A DNA stretch of 38,636 bases from Desulfuromonadales bacterium (GTDB lineage Bacteria > Desulfobacterota > Desulfuromonadia > Geobacterales > Pseudopelobacteraceae), in the NCBI GenBank assembly GCA_013377095.1, contig JACAAY010000047.1, positions 1-38,636 of the forward strand, given 5' to 3'. Positions 1 through 7,962 of this stretch are shown here, one piece after another. Made by a program: the position numbers and the translations under genes. Under the pieces are notes generated by a model. That model was not told the origin of the DNA. It saw only the letters and a list, made by a program, of their open reading frames with translations, and searched no databases. Within the stretch, counting starts at the first letter, position 1; each line of letters begins with the position of its first letter.

Positions 1-2
1 TC

Positions 3-149
3 ACCTCACGACACATAGCCGCCCACACCAACGCCCCCGGATTCCTGCAGACCCTCTCCGGTCGTGGCATCATCCCACCACCGGACCGCGACCTCTGGCC
101 GGCCCAGCAGTATTTGGCCGAACATCGCCGAACGTTCAGATTGTCATGA
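3..149 (+). CDS. 3' end of an unidentified gene (partial)
   Basis: This frame is open from the window edge to a TGA at 147-149 and encodes about 48 residues rich in Pro, Arg and Ala, ending FRLS. The base composition is GC-rich, like the LigD fragment 13 nt downstream and unlike the AT-richer DNA that follows. I do not recognise the protein. Its position directly before a LigD phosphoesterase start suggests a DNA-repair or NHEJ neighbour, but that is only context. The 5' part lies outside the window. Confidence 0.35.
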   Translation, partial: TSRHIAAHTNAPGFLQTLSGRGIIPPPDRDLWPAQQYLAEHRRTFRLS

Positions 150-162
150 GCCAGTGACCACC

Positions 163-270
163 ATGCCCCGCTTCGTCGTCCACGAACACCACGCAACCCG
201 CCTCCACTGGGACTTCCGCCTCGAACATGACGGCGTCCTCAAGTCCTGGGCAACCCGACGGCGGATCTGA
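163..270 (+). pseudogene. N-terminal fragment of a LigD-type 3'-phosphoesterase (PE) domain
   Basis: From the ATG at 163 the protein begins [20 protein letters not shown] and continues through [10 protein letters not shown]. This is the conserved start of the PE (DNA 3'-phosphoesterase) domain of bacterial NHEJ ligase D, including the His/Arg/Asp cluster around HxxxRLHxDFR that forms the active site. Homology stops abruptly after SWA (near position 252), where VPKGP normally follows. The frame then ends at 268-270 after a few unrelated residues. The gene is therefore cut after about 30 of the normal 110-plus residues. The break coincides with the end of the transposase remnant on the other strand, so insertion or deletion by that element is the likely cause. 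Confidence 0.75.
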
Positions 271-1153
271 TCGATCTGGCGCTCGGCGTGAATGACATAA
301 CTGTCAAGGGCGCAAAAGAGAGCGAGTTCCCCGGACAGTGGGCTTAATAGCAGGCGCGTGGTGCGGGCACGTTCCAAGAATCCTTCCGCTTTTTCAATGT
401 AGCGTTGATGGGCTTGTTTTATGGACTCTTCCTGTTTTTTACGCTTCTTTTCATCTTTGGATGTTGAGTGCTTCAGTTTTTGGATTACGCGATATTGTGT
501 TTTGAACGTTTTGATATTGTGGCGACTTTGCCGCCAGTTTGTAAAATCATGCCGATCACATTAAAACGCGCATTCTTCGATGGTTTTGCGTATAGCGTCG
601 TAGAGCAGATTGATATCGGTAGGAAAGTGGACATCGGTTTTGACAACAAAAGAGTCACAGCGGCCGCTGAGGTCGGAGGCGTTTTTTTTAACAGAAGGTG
701 CCCCGCCTTCACTACTTCCTGATTGATCCGATCCAGTATCTCTGGGGTGAACAAGCACAGATTGTCCTTGAGACTTTGCAGATTGTACTCTTTCATATCG
801 TCCATGAAGCCATGGCCAAGCATCTGGCGAATCGTGTGGTGCTGGTTGGCCAGTTCATGGATGCGATCATAGTCAGCATTCAAGCCCAGGCGCAATGTGC
901 CCAAGACCAGGATCTTCCACTGCTCCATACCTGGTCGGCCCTTGTCCTTGCTGGCCTTACCTTCTTTGCCGATTCGATAAGGAACAATCTCTTCAAGAAT
1001 TTTGAAGACGGCCTGGCGTAACTAAGGAGTCATGTAAATGTATTGCAATCCAGAAAGGAGTTGCGGGATATCATCACGGGATTTGGTATCAAGCTTGATC
1101 TTTGCGATATCCTCCTCACCAAGTCCCATTTGATTATGCAATACTAATCTCAT
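270..1153 (-). pseudogene. Decayed ISNCY-type transposase
   Basis: Reading leftward from ATG 1153, the product starts MRLVLHNQMGLGEEDIAKIK and goes on through LQYIYMTP, VFKILEEIVPYRIG, GRPGMEQWKILVLGTLRLGL, NQHHTIRQMLGHG and LFTPEILDRINQ. This is the characteristic N-terminal half of ISNCY-family transposases. Several lesions are visible: an in-frame TAG at 1022-1024 just after YMTP; a frameshift near the A-run around 685-695, after which GRCDSFVVKTDVHFPTDINL continues in another frame; a shift back near 560; and further stops before the 3' part fades out near 270. The element cannot make an active enzyme. Its 3' end touches the LigD fragment. I could not define terminal inverted repeats. Confidence 0.8.
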
Positions 1154-1413
1154 CGTGACCTCATCAATTTTCAAATTGGGAAGATTTCGGATCGTGTTGA
1201 ATGATTTATTTTACAAGTACTAAACCACAAAGAAGAACAAGTCATCAACTAGCAATAAAGGTGTCAAGATCATCAATTTCAACATGGCGAAGTTTAATCT
1301 TTGCCTGGCTTATTGTTCATAACTATTTGATATTTATGAGTAAATAAAATACCGTTCAAGCACTACATAAACTTTTCGCTTTGGGTTTAGGCCTTTTGTC
1401 TACATATCTTTCC

Positions 1414-2223
1414 TCACCACAAAAAAGCAACTGCGCGCTTGCCCAGGATGTAGTCATTGAATATTGTTGAAGCCGGTTTGTCCGCCATACCGAGACACAC
1501 ATGGAGTGGCAACAAATGCTCTTCGCGAGGGTGGCAGTAGCGCGCTGATGGGGCTTTCTCCCACTCAATCAGGCGCTGTTCACGCTCGGACTGGAGTATT
1601 GGGCCGGTGCATACCTCGATCAGCCAATTTTGAAAGGCATCATTGGCTGGATCAGGAGTGTTGATCTCATTCCAAGAAAATGCTGCCATGTTGTGGAATG
1701 AAAACCCGGACCCGATCACCAGGATATTCTCATGCATCAATTCCCGCAACGCTCTGCCCAGGGATATATGAGCGTCCGGATTAAGGCCCTGCAATAACGA
1801 AAGTTGCAATGCAGGAATATCAGCTTGAGGGTACATCAGTTTAAGCGGGATGAACAAGCCATGGTCAAATCCTCTCTGAGAATCTATACGCGCCGATATA
1901 TTGTTTTTATTCAATATGCTGGCTACCCTGTTCGCAACCTCGGGACTTCCAGGGGCTGAATACGTGATTCCATACGCCTCATCAGGAAAACCATAATAAT
2001 CGTAAAACATGGGAGGAGTTTGAGAGCCTAACAGTGTTGCTGAGCTTTCTTCCCAATGGGCACTGATGACGAGGATAGCATCTGGTTTCCTCAGCTGAGA
2101 TGGAAGCTGCAGCATAAAATTTACCATCGCTTTGTGGCTGGCATCCCCGAGAATTGGCAAGGGGCCTCCTCCATGGGAGAAATAGACAATTTGGGCTTGA
2201 TTTTGCTGATTCTTTTGATTCAT
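1414..2223 (-). CDS. DODA/YgiD-type extradiol ring-cleavage dioxygenase (class III, LigB-like)
   Basis: A 269-residue cytoplasmic protein, the usual length for the 4,5-DOPA extradiol dioxygenase/YgiD family. Visible active-site elements are SHGGGP with H17, SAHWEE with H56, GSGFSFHN with H177, and HPREEH with H231/H236. In the family, three His hold Fe(II) or Zn(II) and the central His is the acid/base. Family members open catechol-type rings with O2, though many relatives have unknown substrates. A good Shine-Dalgarno sequence (GGGAGG) precedes the ATG at 2223. The gene stands alone, between a transposase remnant and a gene-poor stretch. An O2-dependent enzyme is unexpected beside anaerobic respiratory genes, so either oxygen exposure or a non-oxygenase role is possible. 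The family assignment is firm; the substrate is unknown. Confidence 0.85.
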   Translation of the reverse strand: MNQKNQQNQAQIVYFSHGGGPLPILGDASHKAMVNFMLQLPSQLRKPDAILVISAHWEESSATLLGSQTPPMFYDYYGFPDEAYGITYSAPGSPEVANRVASILNKNNISARIDSQRGFDHGLFIPLKLMYPQADIPALQLSLLQGLNPDAHISLGRALRELMHENILVIGSGFSFHNMAAFSWNEINTPDPANDAFQNWLIEVCTGPILQSEREQRLIEWEKAPSARYCHPREEHLLPLHVCLGMADKPASTIFNDYILGKRAVAFLW

Positions 2224-2588
2224 CTTTGAGACCTCCCTATTAAATTACTTCTACCATTTTTTTAAGGTCTGTGCCGGCGTTGGCCGCATCTCAACTGCTG
2301 CGCGTACCGACTTCGCAGAAGATGCAGAACTGTCTTGACGTTGGACGTTTCTCCGGACAGAACGTTCTGGCTGCTATAGAGTTTTTTTGCAGGACGGGGA
2401 TGTTGGCTGTCACTGAATGTCCTTCGCCACTCCAGCCTAAACCATCACTGCTGACTGAAAAGCCAGCTCTGATCAAGGTCTGCGAGGCATAATCGGCGCT
2501 TTCTTGGCGCAGCCCCAAAGAATGAAGGAGCAAAGAGCCAGCAAGACAAAGTTAATCGGCGCTACATATGTAAAAAAACTTAAGCAGG
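2224..2588. other. Gene-poor stretch
   Basis: About 365 nt between the dioxygenase start and the ribbon-helix-helix gene end. Both strands hold short open frames, but none has a convincing ribosome binding site or recognisable residues. The dioxygenase promoter must lie in the left part, but I cannot define it. Confidence 0.4.
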
Positions 2589-2810
2589 TTAATCCTGGCA
2601 CAGGTTACGTCGTTTGGTACTCCAGAGTTTTACCGCCTCCCTCATGATATCGGAGATGCTTTTTGATGTAGCCTTGGATAACTTTTCCAGAGTTGTTTTC
2701 TGTTGATTGCTGATTCGAAGCGAGATTACGTTCTGTAAGTGATCTTTTTTACTCTTTTTACTTCGAATTACCTTGGTTTCATTTGTTTCCAGTTTTTTGA
2801 TTCGTGCCAT
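2589..2810 (-). CDS. Small ribbon-helix-helix (CopG/Arc-like) protein
   Basis: A 73-residue basic protein. The N-terminal third is Lys/Arg-rich, followed by NVISLRISNQQ (a likely DNA-contacting beta strand) and TLEKLSKATSKSISDIMREA, which fits the two helices of an RHH fold. The start at 2810 was chosen because AAGGAGG lies 5 nt upstream of ATG; the frame stays open further upstream but without such a site. Such proteins act as small repressors or antitoxins. No toxin-like partner is visible next to it, and the gene follows the sensor kinase on the same strand at about 170 nt, so an orphan regulator is most likely. Confidence 0.6.
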   Translation of the reverse strand: MARIKKLETNETKVIRSKKSKKDHLQNVISLRISNQQKTTLEKLSKATSKSISDIMREAVKLWSTKRRNLCQD

Positions 2811-2814
2811 AGCA

Positions 2815-2950
2815 CCTCCTTGATGGATTGATGTATTGGAACATTGCGGATTATGTTGAATGTATGTGTCGGGCTGCTGTTGGATGACGATAGGTGGCTC
2901 AGCATAGTACGGGTAATATGGTGAATAGGGATAATAGGGCCCCACCACCC
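2815..2950 (-). other. Tyr/Pro-rich open frame, possible tail of a lost surface protein
   Basis: In frame with, and immediately upstream of, the RHH protein there is a short Tyr/Pro-rich stretch (GPYYPYSPYYPYYAEPPIVI, then QQQPDTYIQ). It resembles the C-terminal tails of small Geobacter-type lipoproteins or envelope proteins. It has no start codon with a ribosome binding site of its own. I read it as a leftover 3' end rather than an N-terminal extension of the RHH protein. Confidence 0.3.
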
Positions 2951-2983
2951 TACAATTGGGGATTCTCGTATGCAGTCTGCAAG

Positions 2984-5900
2984 TCAACTGAGTTTATTAA
3001 TCAGCCTTCCCAGTTCCCTTACCACAGTGGAAGAATTAAACGGTTTCGGTATTGCGCCACTGAAACCATATTGACGATAGTTAGCAACGATAGGGTCGGT
3101 CGAATATCCACTGGAAACAATAAGCAATGCATCAGGATCAATTTCCAGGAGACGAACTGCCGTCTCTTTCCCCCCCATTCCGCCAGGAACAGTCAAGTCC
3201 AGAATGACGGCATCAAAGGGATCATTGCGCTGTATTGCACTTCTAAACAATTCGATGGCCTCCCTGCCGTCAGCGCAGCTTTCGACGTAATACCCAGAGA
3301 ACTCCAAAATTTCCGTTGCGATGATACGAATAAAATCATCATCATCCATGACAAGGATTTTGCCACTTCCGACCATTTCAGGTGTAATTTTAACAGCCAC
3401 TTCTTCAGGGCTCTGGCCGGGTAGAGCCGGCAGGTGTATAGCGAAGCTACTTCCTGCCCCTAAAGTTGAGGATACTTCCACGGCGCCGCCGTGGCGTTTG
3501 ATGATGGAGTAAACCGATGCGAGCCCAAGGCCGTTCCCTTCCAGCTTTGTCGTAAAATAGGGGTCGAAGATACTGACAAGGTTTTCCGGAGGGATTCCGC
3601 ACCCGCGATCTTCAATGACAATCCCTACGTAATATCCGGGTAGCAACTGCTGCATGTTGTCAGGCCCCAACGTCTCATTCATGACACGTACCGTCACCTC
3701 ACCCCCATCCGGCATTGCCTGAACCGCATTAATCAGGATGTTATGCAGAGCCTGGCTGATCTGTCCGCTGTCCACCTCCACACTCCAGAGGTCATCCGCC
3801 AGATCAACGACACTTCTGATGTTGGAACCCCGCAATACAAATGAAACGGTCTCCCTGGTCATAGTGGATGGGTCGATGAGCTTTTTGACCGGTTCACCAC
3901 CGCGCGAGAAGGTCAGTAGCTGTTGGGTCAGCTTACTTGCCCGGACTGCCGCTTTTTCGCAGTCGTCGAGATATTTGGCAATACAGTGGGCAGGGTCAAG
4001 CCGGGCATTTGCCAGCGACAGGTTGCCGATTATGCCGGTGAGGATGTTATTGAAGTCATGGGCGATTCCTCCCGCAAGGACTCCCAGGGATTCGAGCTTC
4101 TGGGCCTTGAGTAACTCCTCCTGCAACTTCTTTTGCTCCCGGATATCACGGGCAACCACCAAAACAGCTTCACTTCCCTGATAATTGAAAGTGAGTGAGG
4201 TGACATCAACCGGAACAATTGAACCATCGAGCCGTACAAACTGCTCTTCGATCAATGGACTGGATATATTGTGCTGACGAGCGTGTTCGATGCGCTTTCG
4301 CACGATATCTTGACAGTCCGGATGCACAAAATCGAAGGCGAGCCTGCCGTAAAGATCTTCGGGCCGGTCTGCGCCGAGAAGCTTTGCTCCCATAGCGTTT
4401 GAATAGACGAGTATTCCAGCGGTGTGGATGTAGATTGCATCGGGAGACAGCTCGACGAGGATGCGGTAACGCTCCTCGCTTTCCCTGAGCGACTCCTCCA
4501 TCTGTTTTTGCTCAGTGATGTCACGAAAATACCAGACTCGTCCGAAGTATCTTCCGTCATCATTCAACATTGGCGCCGAATATCTATCAAAAATTCTGCC
4601 ATCTTTAAGAAGGATCTCCTCTCTGCTTTTCTCCTCCTTATGTTCATAGAGGTAGTGCACCCGTGCCATGAAGCGTTCCGGATCAGCTACCTTCGTTGTT
4701 ACCAACTGCAAAACAGGTGCATCATCCGCTGCCTCTACTAATTCGTGGGGAATATTCCACAAGTCTACAAATCTCCTGTTGTAAGATTTGATGGCGTTAC
4801 TCTCGTCAACCACCAGGATTCCCTCGATTGAGGTTTCCTGCTGAGTGGAAAGGATGACATTCTTGAAGGCCAGTTCCTCCTCGGCCCGCCTCCTTTCGGT
4901 GATATCTTGTACCGTCTCAATAACCGCAACGATCGCCCCTTCGGTATTTCGGATTGGCGCCGCATCAGCAAAAACGTAGTATTCACGGGCATTACATATT
5001 AACCAGCCTTCGGTTTGCAGTCCATCGGCAGTAAATGGGGATTTGTTGTACGTGCTATAGTAACGTGGCAAATCCTTGGCAGTGCCGTCAATGACGATGT
5101 CGGCAAGAACGGGGTGCACCTTGTGGTAAAATGCCTTCCATGAATCGGTTGTCCCAAGAATATCTACCGACTTTATGCCGGTCAGTTCCTCACAGGCCTT
5201 ATTCCAGATAATTACCCGATGCTGGGTATCCAGAACAAAGGTCGGCACGGCGGAATTCAGCAGAAGATTTTCAGAGAATTCCTTTTGTATTTGAATGGCC
5301 GTTTTGTGCCCGTGTGTCTCTGCCATCAAATCATTGAATGCCTGGGCCAGGGTTCCAATTTCATCACGGGATGTTACCGCAATTGGGGCAGCTTCATCCT
5401 CTTTACCTGTAATTCCCTTGACATGATGGGTAAACAGTAACAGTGGAGCCATCAGGTGGTTCATGAACCACCGAGCGCTGATAATGGAGAAACACGACAC
5501 TACGATCAATGCAGCCAGTAGATACCACTTCGCTCTGATGATTGGGGCATAGGCTTCGGCCTGCGGAAAGTTGGCAGCCAGTATCCAGGTGGTGGATTTT
5601 AGATGTTTGAAGGAACCGATTACCGGTTTACCTTTCGAGGTCACTGTCTCTCCAGTTCCCTCAAAGCCGTCAATCGCCCTGTCAAAGAGCCTGTTGGTGC
5701 CAAGAGGAACGTCCCGGCGAAGGATTCTCGTTCTATCGGGGTGAACGATCAATGTCCTGTTGGTGTCATAGAGATAGAGGTATCCATTTTCGCCCAATCT
5801 GATTGTGGCAAGTTTGCCCAGAAAATTATCTCTCGTCAGGTCCAGGCCACCGGTCATGATTCCGGCTATTTGACCCTTGGAGTCAAAAAATGGGGCAGTG

Positions 5901-6379
5901 AACAAGATTACGGGATGACGGTTGTGCGTAGAGTAAAACGGCGTAGAAATTTGAGGTTTTCCGGTTGATATTGTTCTTTTGATAGAGTCGCTGAAGGCAC
6001 TATCTCTTTCTTGCAACTGCTTATCAGCCGGTGATATGGCTGTGAGTTTCCCATCAGGGGAAAATATGGAAATGCCACTGTCAAATAGTGTCTGAATGCC
6101 AGGCTGGGAATCGAGAAAATATTGTGCCTGACGAGAGTCATTTGCTTGTATTGCTGTTGCTCTTCCTGCAACTGCGATGAGATCCTGCTTTGCATTCAGT
6201 ATTTTGCTGTCGATCTCTTCAGCCAAAGCCGATACCAAGGTAAACTGCTGTCTGGATACAGTATCCTTGAACTGGCTTGTAAAATACCAATAAGCGCAAA
6301 GCGCAAGCAAGCTGAGAACCACCGTCATCAAGAGGGAGACAGCGAGGCTCATCTTGGTTTTAAGGCTTACAACTGCCAT
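2984..6379 (-). CDS. Hybrid sensor histidine kinase: Cache-HAMP-PAS-PAS-PAS-HisKA-HATPase-REC
   Basis: About 1,131 residues. In order: membrane helix 1 (about 5-27), a periplasmic double-Cache-like sensor (to about 285; note ENGYLYLYDTNRTLIVHPD), membrane helix 2, HAMP, three PAS domains (roughly 370-500, 510-630 and 635-755), a dimerisation domain with the phospho-acceptor His in LAGGIAHDFNNILTGIIG, a HATPase domain (N box HNILINAVQAMPDGG, G1 EDRGCGIP, G2 GNGLGLASV) and a C-terminal receiver (acidic DDDD, phospho-Asp in ILDLTVPGG, Lys in PKPF). It should sense a small periplasmic ligand and relay phosphate internally. I chose ATG 6379 because AAGG lies 9 nt upstream and family members begin with this SLKTKMSLA region; ATG 6409 is the alternative. 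No separate output regulator is adjacent, so its target is unknown. Confidence 0.9.
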   Translation of the reverse strand: MAVVSLKTKMSLAVSLLMTVVLSLLALCAYWYFTSQFKDTVSRQQFTLVSALAEEIDSKILNAKQDLIAVAGRATAIQANDSRQAQYFLDSQPGIQTLFDSGISIFSPDGKLTAISPADKQLQERDSAFSDSIKRTISTGKPQISTPFYSTHNRHPVILFTAPFFDSKGQIAGIMTGGLDLTRDNFLGKLATIRLGENGYLYLYDTNRTLIVHPDRTRILRRDVPLGTNRLFDRAIDGFEGTGETVTSKGKPVIGSFKHLKSTTWILAANFPQAEAYAPIIRAKWYLLAALIVVSCFSIISARWFMNHLMAPLLLFTHHVKGITGKEDEAAPIAVTSRDEIGTLAQAFNDLMAETHGHKTAIQIQKEFSENLLLNSAVPTFVLDTQHRVIIWNKACEELTGIKSVDILGTTDSWKAFYHKVHPVLADIVIDGTAKDLPRYYSTYNKSPFTADGLQTEGWLICNAREYYVFADAAPIRNTEGAIVAVIETVQDITERRRAEEELAFKNVILSTQQETSIEGILVVDESNAIKSYNRRFVDLWNIPHELVEAADDAPVLQLVTTKVADPERFMARVHYLYEHKEEKSREEILLKDGRIFDRYSAPMLNDDGRYFGRVWYFRDITEQKQMEESLRESEERYRILVELSPDAIYIHTAGILVYSNAMGAKLLGADRPEDLYGRLAFDFVHPDCQDIVRKRIEHARQHNISSPLIEEQFVRLDGSIVPVDVTSLTFNYQGSEAVLVVARDIREQKKLQEELLKAQKLESLGVLAGGIAHDFNNILTGIIGNLSLANARLDPAHCIAKYLDDCEKAAVRASKLTQQLLTFSRGGEPVKKLIDPSTMTRETVSFVLRGSNIRSVVDLADDLWSVEVDSGQISQALHNILINAVQAMPDGGEVTVRVMNETLGPDNMQQLLPGYYVGIVIEDRGCGIPPENLVSIFDPYFTTKLEGNGLGLASVYSIIKRHGGAVEVSSTLGAGSSFAIHLPALPGQSPEEVAVKITPEMVGSGKILVMDDDDFIRIIATEILEFSGYYVESCADGREAIELFRSAIQRNDPFDAVILDLTVPGGMGGKETAVRLLEIDPDALLIVSSGYSTDPIVANYRQYGFSGAIPKPFNSSTVVRELGRLINKLS

Positions 6380-6502
6380 TTCTGTGTACCTTGTTGTGAT
6401 GGCTGGCATGTGAGTTGTCTTGCGATTTGACCATCATGAATTGTTTTTTCTTGGGTTGATTTCCCCTTAATCCATATCTTCATTAAATCTCTCCGGATTA
6501 TA

Positions 6503-6602
6503 TTCCCCGCCCCTTGGGGCGATTGAGCTTTGATCCGCCGACGCGAAGCGCGGCTGCATTGTCAGTAGATACCCCGTCCGCTTGCGGCGGGGTGATTCAT
6601 TT
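6503..6602. repeat. GC-rich palindromic repeat pair (REP/BIME-like), copy 1
   Basis: Two hairpin-forming units lie in the same orientation. The first is TTCCCCGCC-CCTT-GGGGCG. The second, 6567-6602, holds CCCCG-T-CCGC-TT-GCGGCGGGG (a 9-bp stem with one bulged T) flanked by AGATA and TGATTCATTT. The 36-nt unit 6567-6602 recurs exactly at 35269-35304, and there too it is preceded by a CCCCGCCGC-type half unit. This is typical of REP-type elements in intergenic DNA. It lies between the kinase and the integrase remnant. Confidence 0.7.
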
Positions 6603-6845
6603 ACAATGCCGTGTCAACATGCAATGCGTCAAATTATATTCGATGAAATAGTTGTTTAGCTCATCATCCCGATGTTCCTTGATTGTCCTGGCCATTTTCT
6701 GAATAAGGCGGTTGATGATCTGGACTGCGTCATCGTGTCCCTTGCGGGTCAAGTGGAGATACATCATGTTGGTCTCGATCGACGAGTGGCCGAGATAACG
6801 CTGGATAACCCGCAGGTTCACCCCCTAATCCAGGAGGTGTACTGG
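6597..6845 (-). pseudogene. C-terminal remnant of a tyrosine recombinase/integrase
   Basis: Reading leftward, the frame gives VHLLD-stop-GVNLRVIQRYLGHSSIET and then NMMYLHLTRKGHDDA. This is the catalytic C-terminus of phage/integron-type integrases, including the LGHSSIETxxxYxH motif with the nucleophilic Tyr. An in-frame TAG (6825-6827) interrupts the HLLEAGVNLR-type segment and TAA follows a few codons upstream, where homology also ends. All catalytic Arg/Lys/His residues upstream are gone. It has a 50-codon tail after the nucleophile. This is a recombination scar rather than a gene. Confidence 0.7.
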
Positions 6846-6875
6846 TTTTTAATTTTCGTTCATTAATATTGTGCG

Positions 6876-7343
6876 CTACGAGAGCTGTTTCAGGAGGTTG
6901 ACCGTTTCGATCGCAGTCATTGCGGCGTCAAGGCCCTTGTTGCCGGCCTTCGTCCCTGCCCGTTCTATAGCCTGCTCGATACTGTCTGTTGTCAGCACCC
7001 CAAAAACTGTGGGAATTCCGCTCTCCAGGGAAACATGAGCAACTCCTTTGGAGACCTCAGCGGAAACATAGTCAAAATGGGGAGTGGCTCCTCGTATCAC
7101 CGCACCGAGACAAATAACCGCGTCATATTTCCCGCTTTCCGTCATCTTCTTGGCCGCGAGTGGTATCTCGAACACGCCGGGAACACGTGCAACGACAATT
7201 TTAGAATCTTCGGCGCCATGGCGCAACAGGCAGTCAAGAGCACCCCCCAGCAGACGCTCACTAATGAAACTGTTAAAACGACTGACAAGTATACCGAACG
7301 AAGTTCCTTCGGCATTGAGTTTTCCTTCCAGGTACGTTGGCAT
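6876..7343 (-). CDS. ribH: 6,7-dimethyl-8-ribityllumazine synthase
   Basis: A 155-residue cytoplasmic enzyme that condenses 5-amino-6-ribitylaminouracil with 3,4-dihydroxy-2-butanone 4-phosphate, the penultimate step of riboflavin synthesis. Visible family motifs are [40 protein letters not shown] (catalytic His in the HFDYV region) and [24 protein letters not shown]. Length matches the family. I start at ATG 7343, with GGAG 9 nt upstream; an in-frame TTG at 7358 sits on that site and is unlikely. No other rib gene adjoins it; ribBA is 21 kb away. A separate housekeeping copy elsewhere is possible. Confidence 0.95.
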   Translation of the reverse strand: MPTYLEGKLNAEGTSFGILVSRFNSFISERLLGGALDCLLRHGAEDSKIVVARVPGVFEIPLAAKKMTESGKYDAVICLGAVIRGATPHFDYVSAEVSKGVAHVSLESGIPTVFGVLTTDSIEQAIERAGTKAGNKGLDAAMTAIETVNLLKQLS

Positions 7344-7387
7344 ACAGTTACTCTCCAAAAACTATTTTAAGGAATTAATATATTTCA

Positions 7388-7400
7388 AGACAGTCTGTCT
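7388..7400. promoter_or_regulatory. Perfect palindrome upstream of ribH
   Basis: AGACAG-T-CTGTCT lies 45 nt upstream of the ribH start. A 6-bp perfect dyad at this distance could be an operator, but I know no matching regulator and found no second copy in the window. Confidence 0.3.
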
Positions 7401-7595
7401 GACGGCAATCAGGATTACATATAGCAGTTTTCAGACATATTCGAGCAAATGCGGGTACGCTCTGAGAAAAACTATATTGGAATAAAGGTCACGCAAAACC
7501 ATTTTCCGTAAGCAGTTCCAGTGAAACCCCTCTCATGTCTGTGAACATCAATTCTCCGGATAGCCTCTTTACCTCCCGCTACCATCACACCAACA

Positions 7596-7622
7596 ACCTT
7601 CACCCAAATCCAGTGAGCAAAT
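7596..7622 (+). repeat. 27-nt intergenic repeat, copy 1
   Basis: A 27-nt stretch (ACCTTCACCCAAATCCAGTG and following 7 nt) recurs with one mismatch at 9616-9642. Here it lies about 200 nt before regulatory module A; there it follows the chemoreceptor stop codon and precedes module B. It appears to be part of a larger duplicated upstream segment. Confidence 0.6.
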
Positions 7623-7814
7623 ATCTTTGGTATTTCAACGATAACCATATCGATTCACCGGAAGACACACGTGGAAATCAAACAATGGAACTGCACCGAC
7701 TGGGACCTGCCTATAAAAACAGGTCGTAAGACTGTCACAAGTTAAGGCTTCTGGTCAAGAGTTGATTAATTCATTTAGCTATTTTACCTGCGAAACTCAA
7801 CAATAAAAGCGATT

Positions 7815-7931
7815 AAATCTCCACTATAGGTTGGAAAGTCTACCGGTTATTTCCAGTTATCCACAACATTATGTTGTATCAACCACAAAAAAAATCTGTT
7901 TTACATACGCGCTCCGTAAAACGCATATAGT
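7815..7931 (+). promoter_or_regulatory. Regulatory module A upstream of the chemoreceptor
   Basis: The module opens with AAATCTCCACTATAGGTTGG and a TCTACCGGTT stretch. It then has the palindrome ACAACAT-T-ATGTTGT (7863-7877) and, 21 nt on, the dyad GTTTTAC-N11-GTAAAAC (7898-7922), followed by TATAGT (7926-7931). TTTACA (7900-7905) and TATAGT could be -35 and -10 elements with a 20-nt spacer that the dyad fills. The chemoreceptor ATG is 32 nt after TATAGT. The same arrangement is found at 9657-9752 and 23277-23393. Sequence conservation is observed; the operator/promoter role is inference. Confidence 0.65.
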
Positions 7932-7962
7932 TTAAATATAAAAATCTATAGGAGAAAATAAA

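Noticed and set aside
485-928. 147-codon minus-strand frame as a stand-alone gene
   Set aside because: Only its first part is transposase-like; the middle is out of frame relative to the family and the true continuation is in another frame, so it is a piece of the decayed ISNCY gene.
2589-2987. 132-residue version of the ribbon-helix-helix protein
   Set aside because: The longer frame begins with a TTG inside the kinase stop region and adds a Tyr/Pro-rich segment foreign to the family; the internal ATG at 2810 has an ideal ribosome binding site.
7535-7729. 64-codon plus-strand frame before the chemoreceptor
   Set aside because: It contains the 27-nt intergenic repeat, lacks a ribosome binding site and shows no family features; treated as non-coding.
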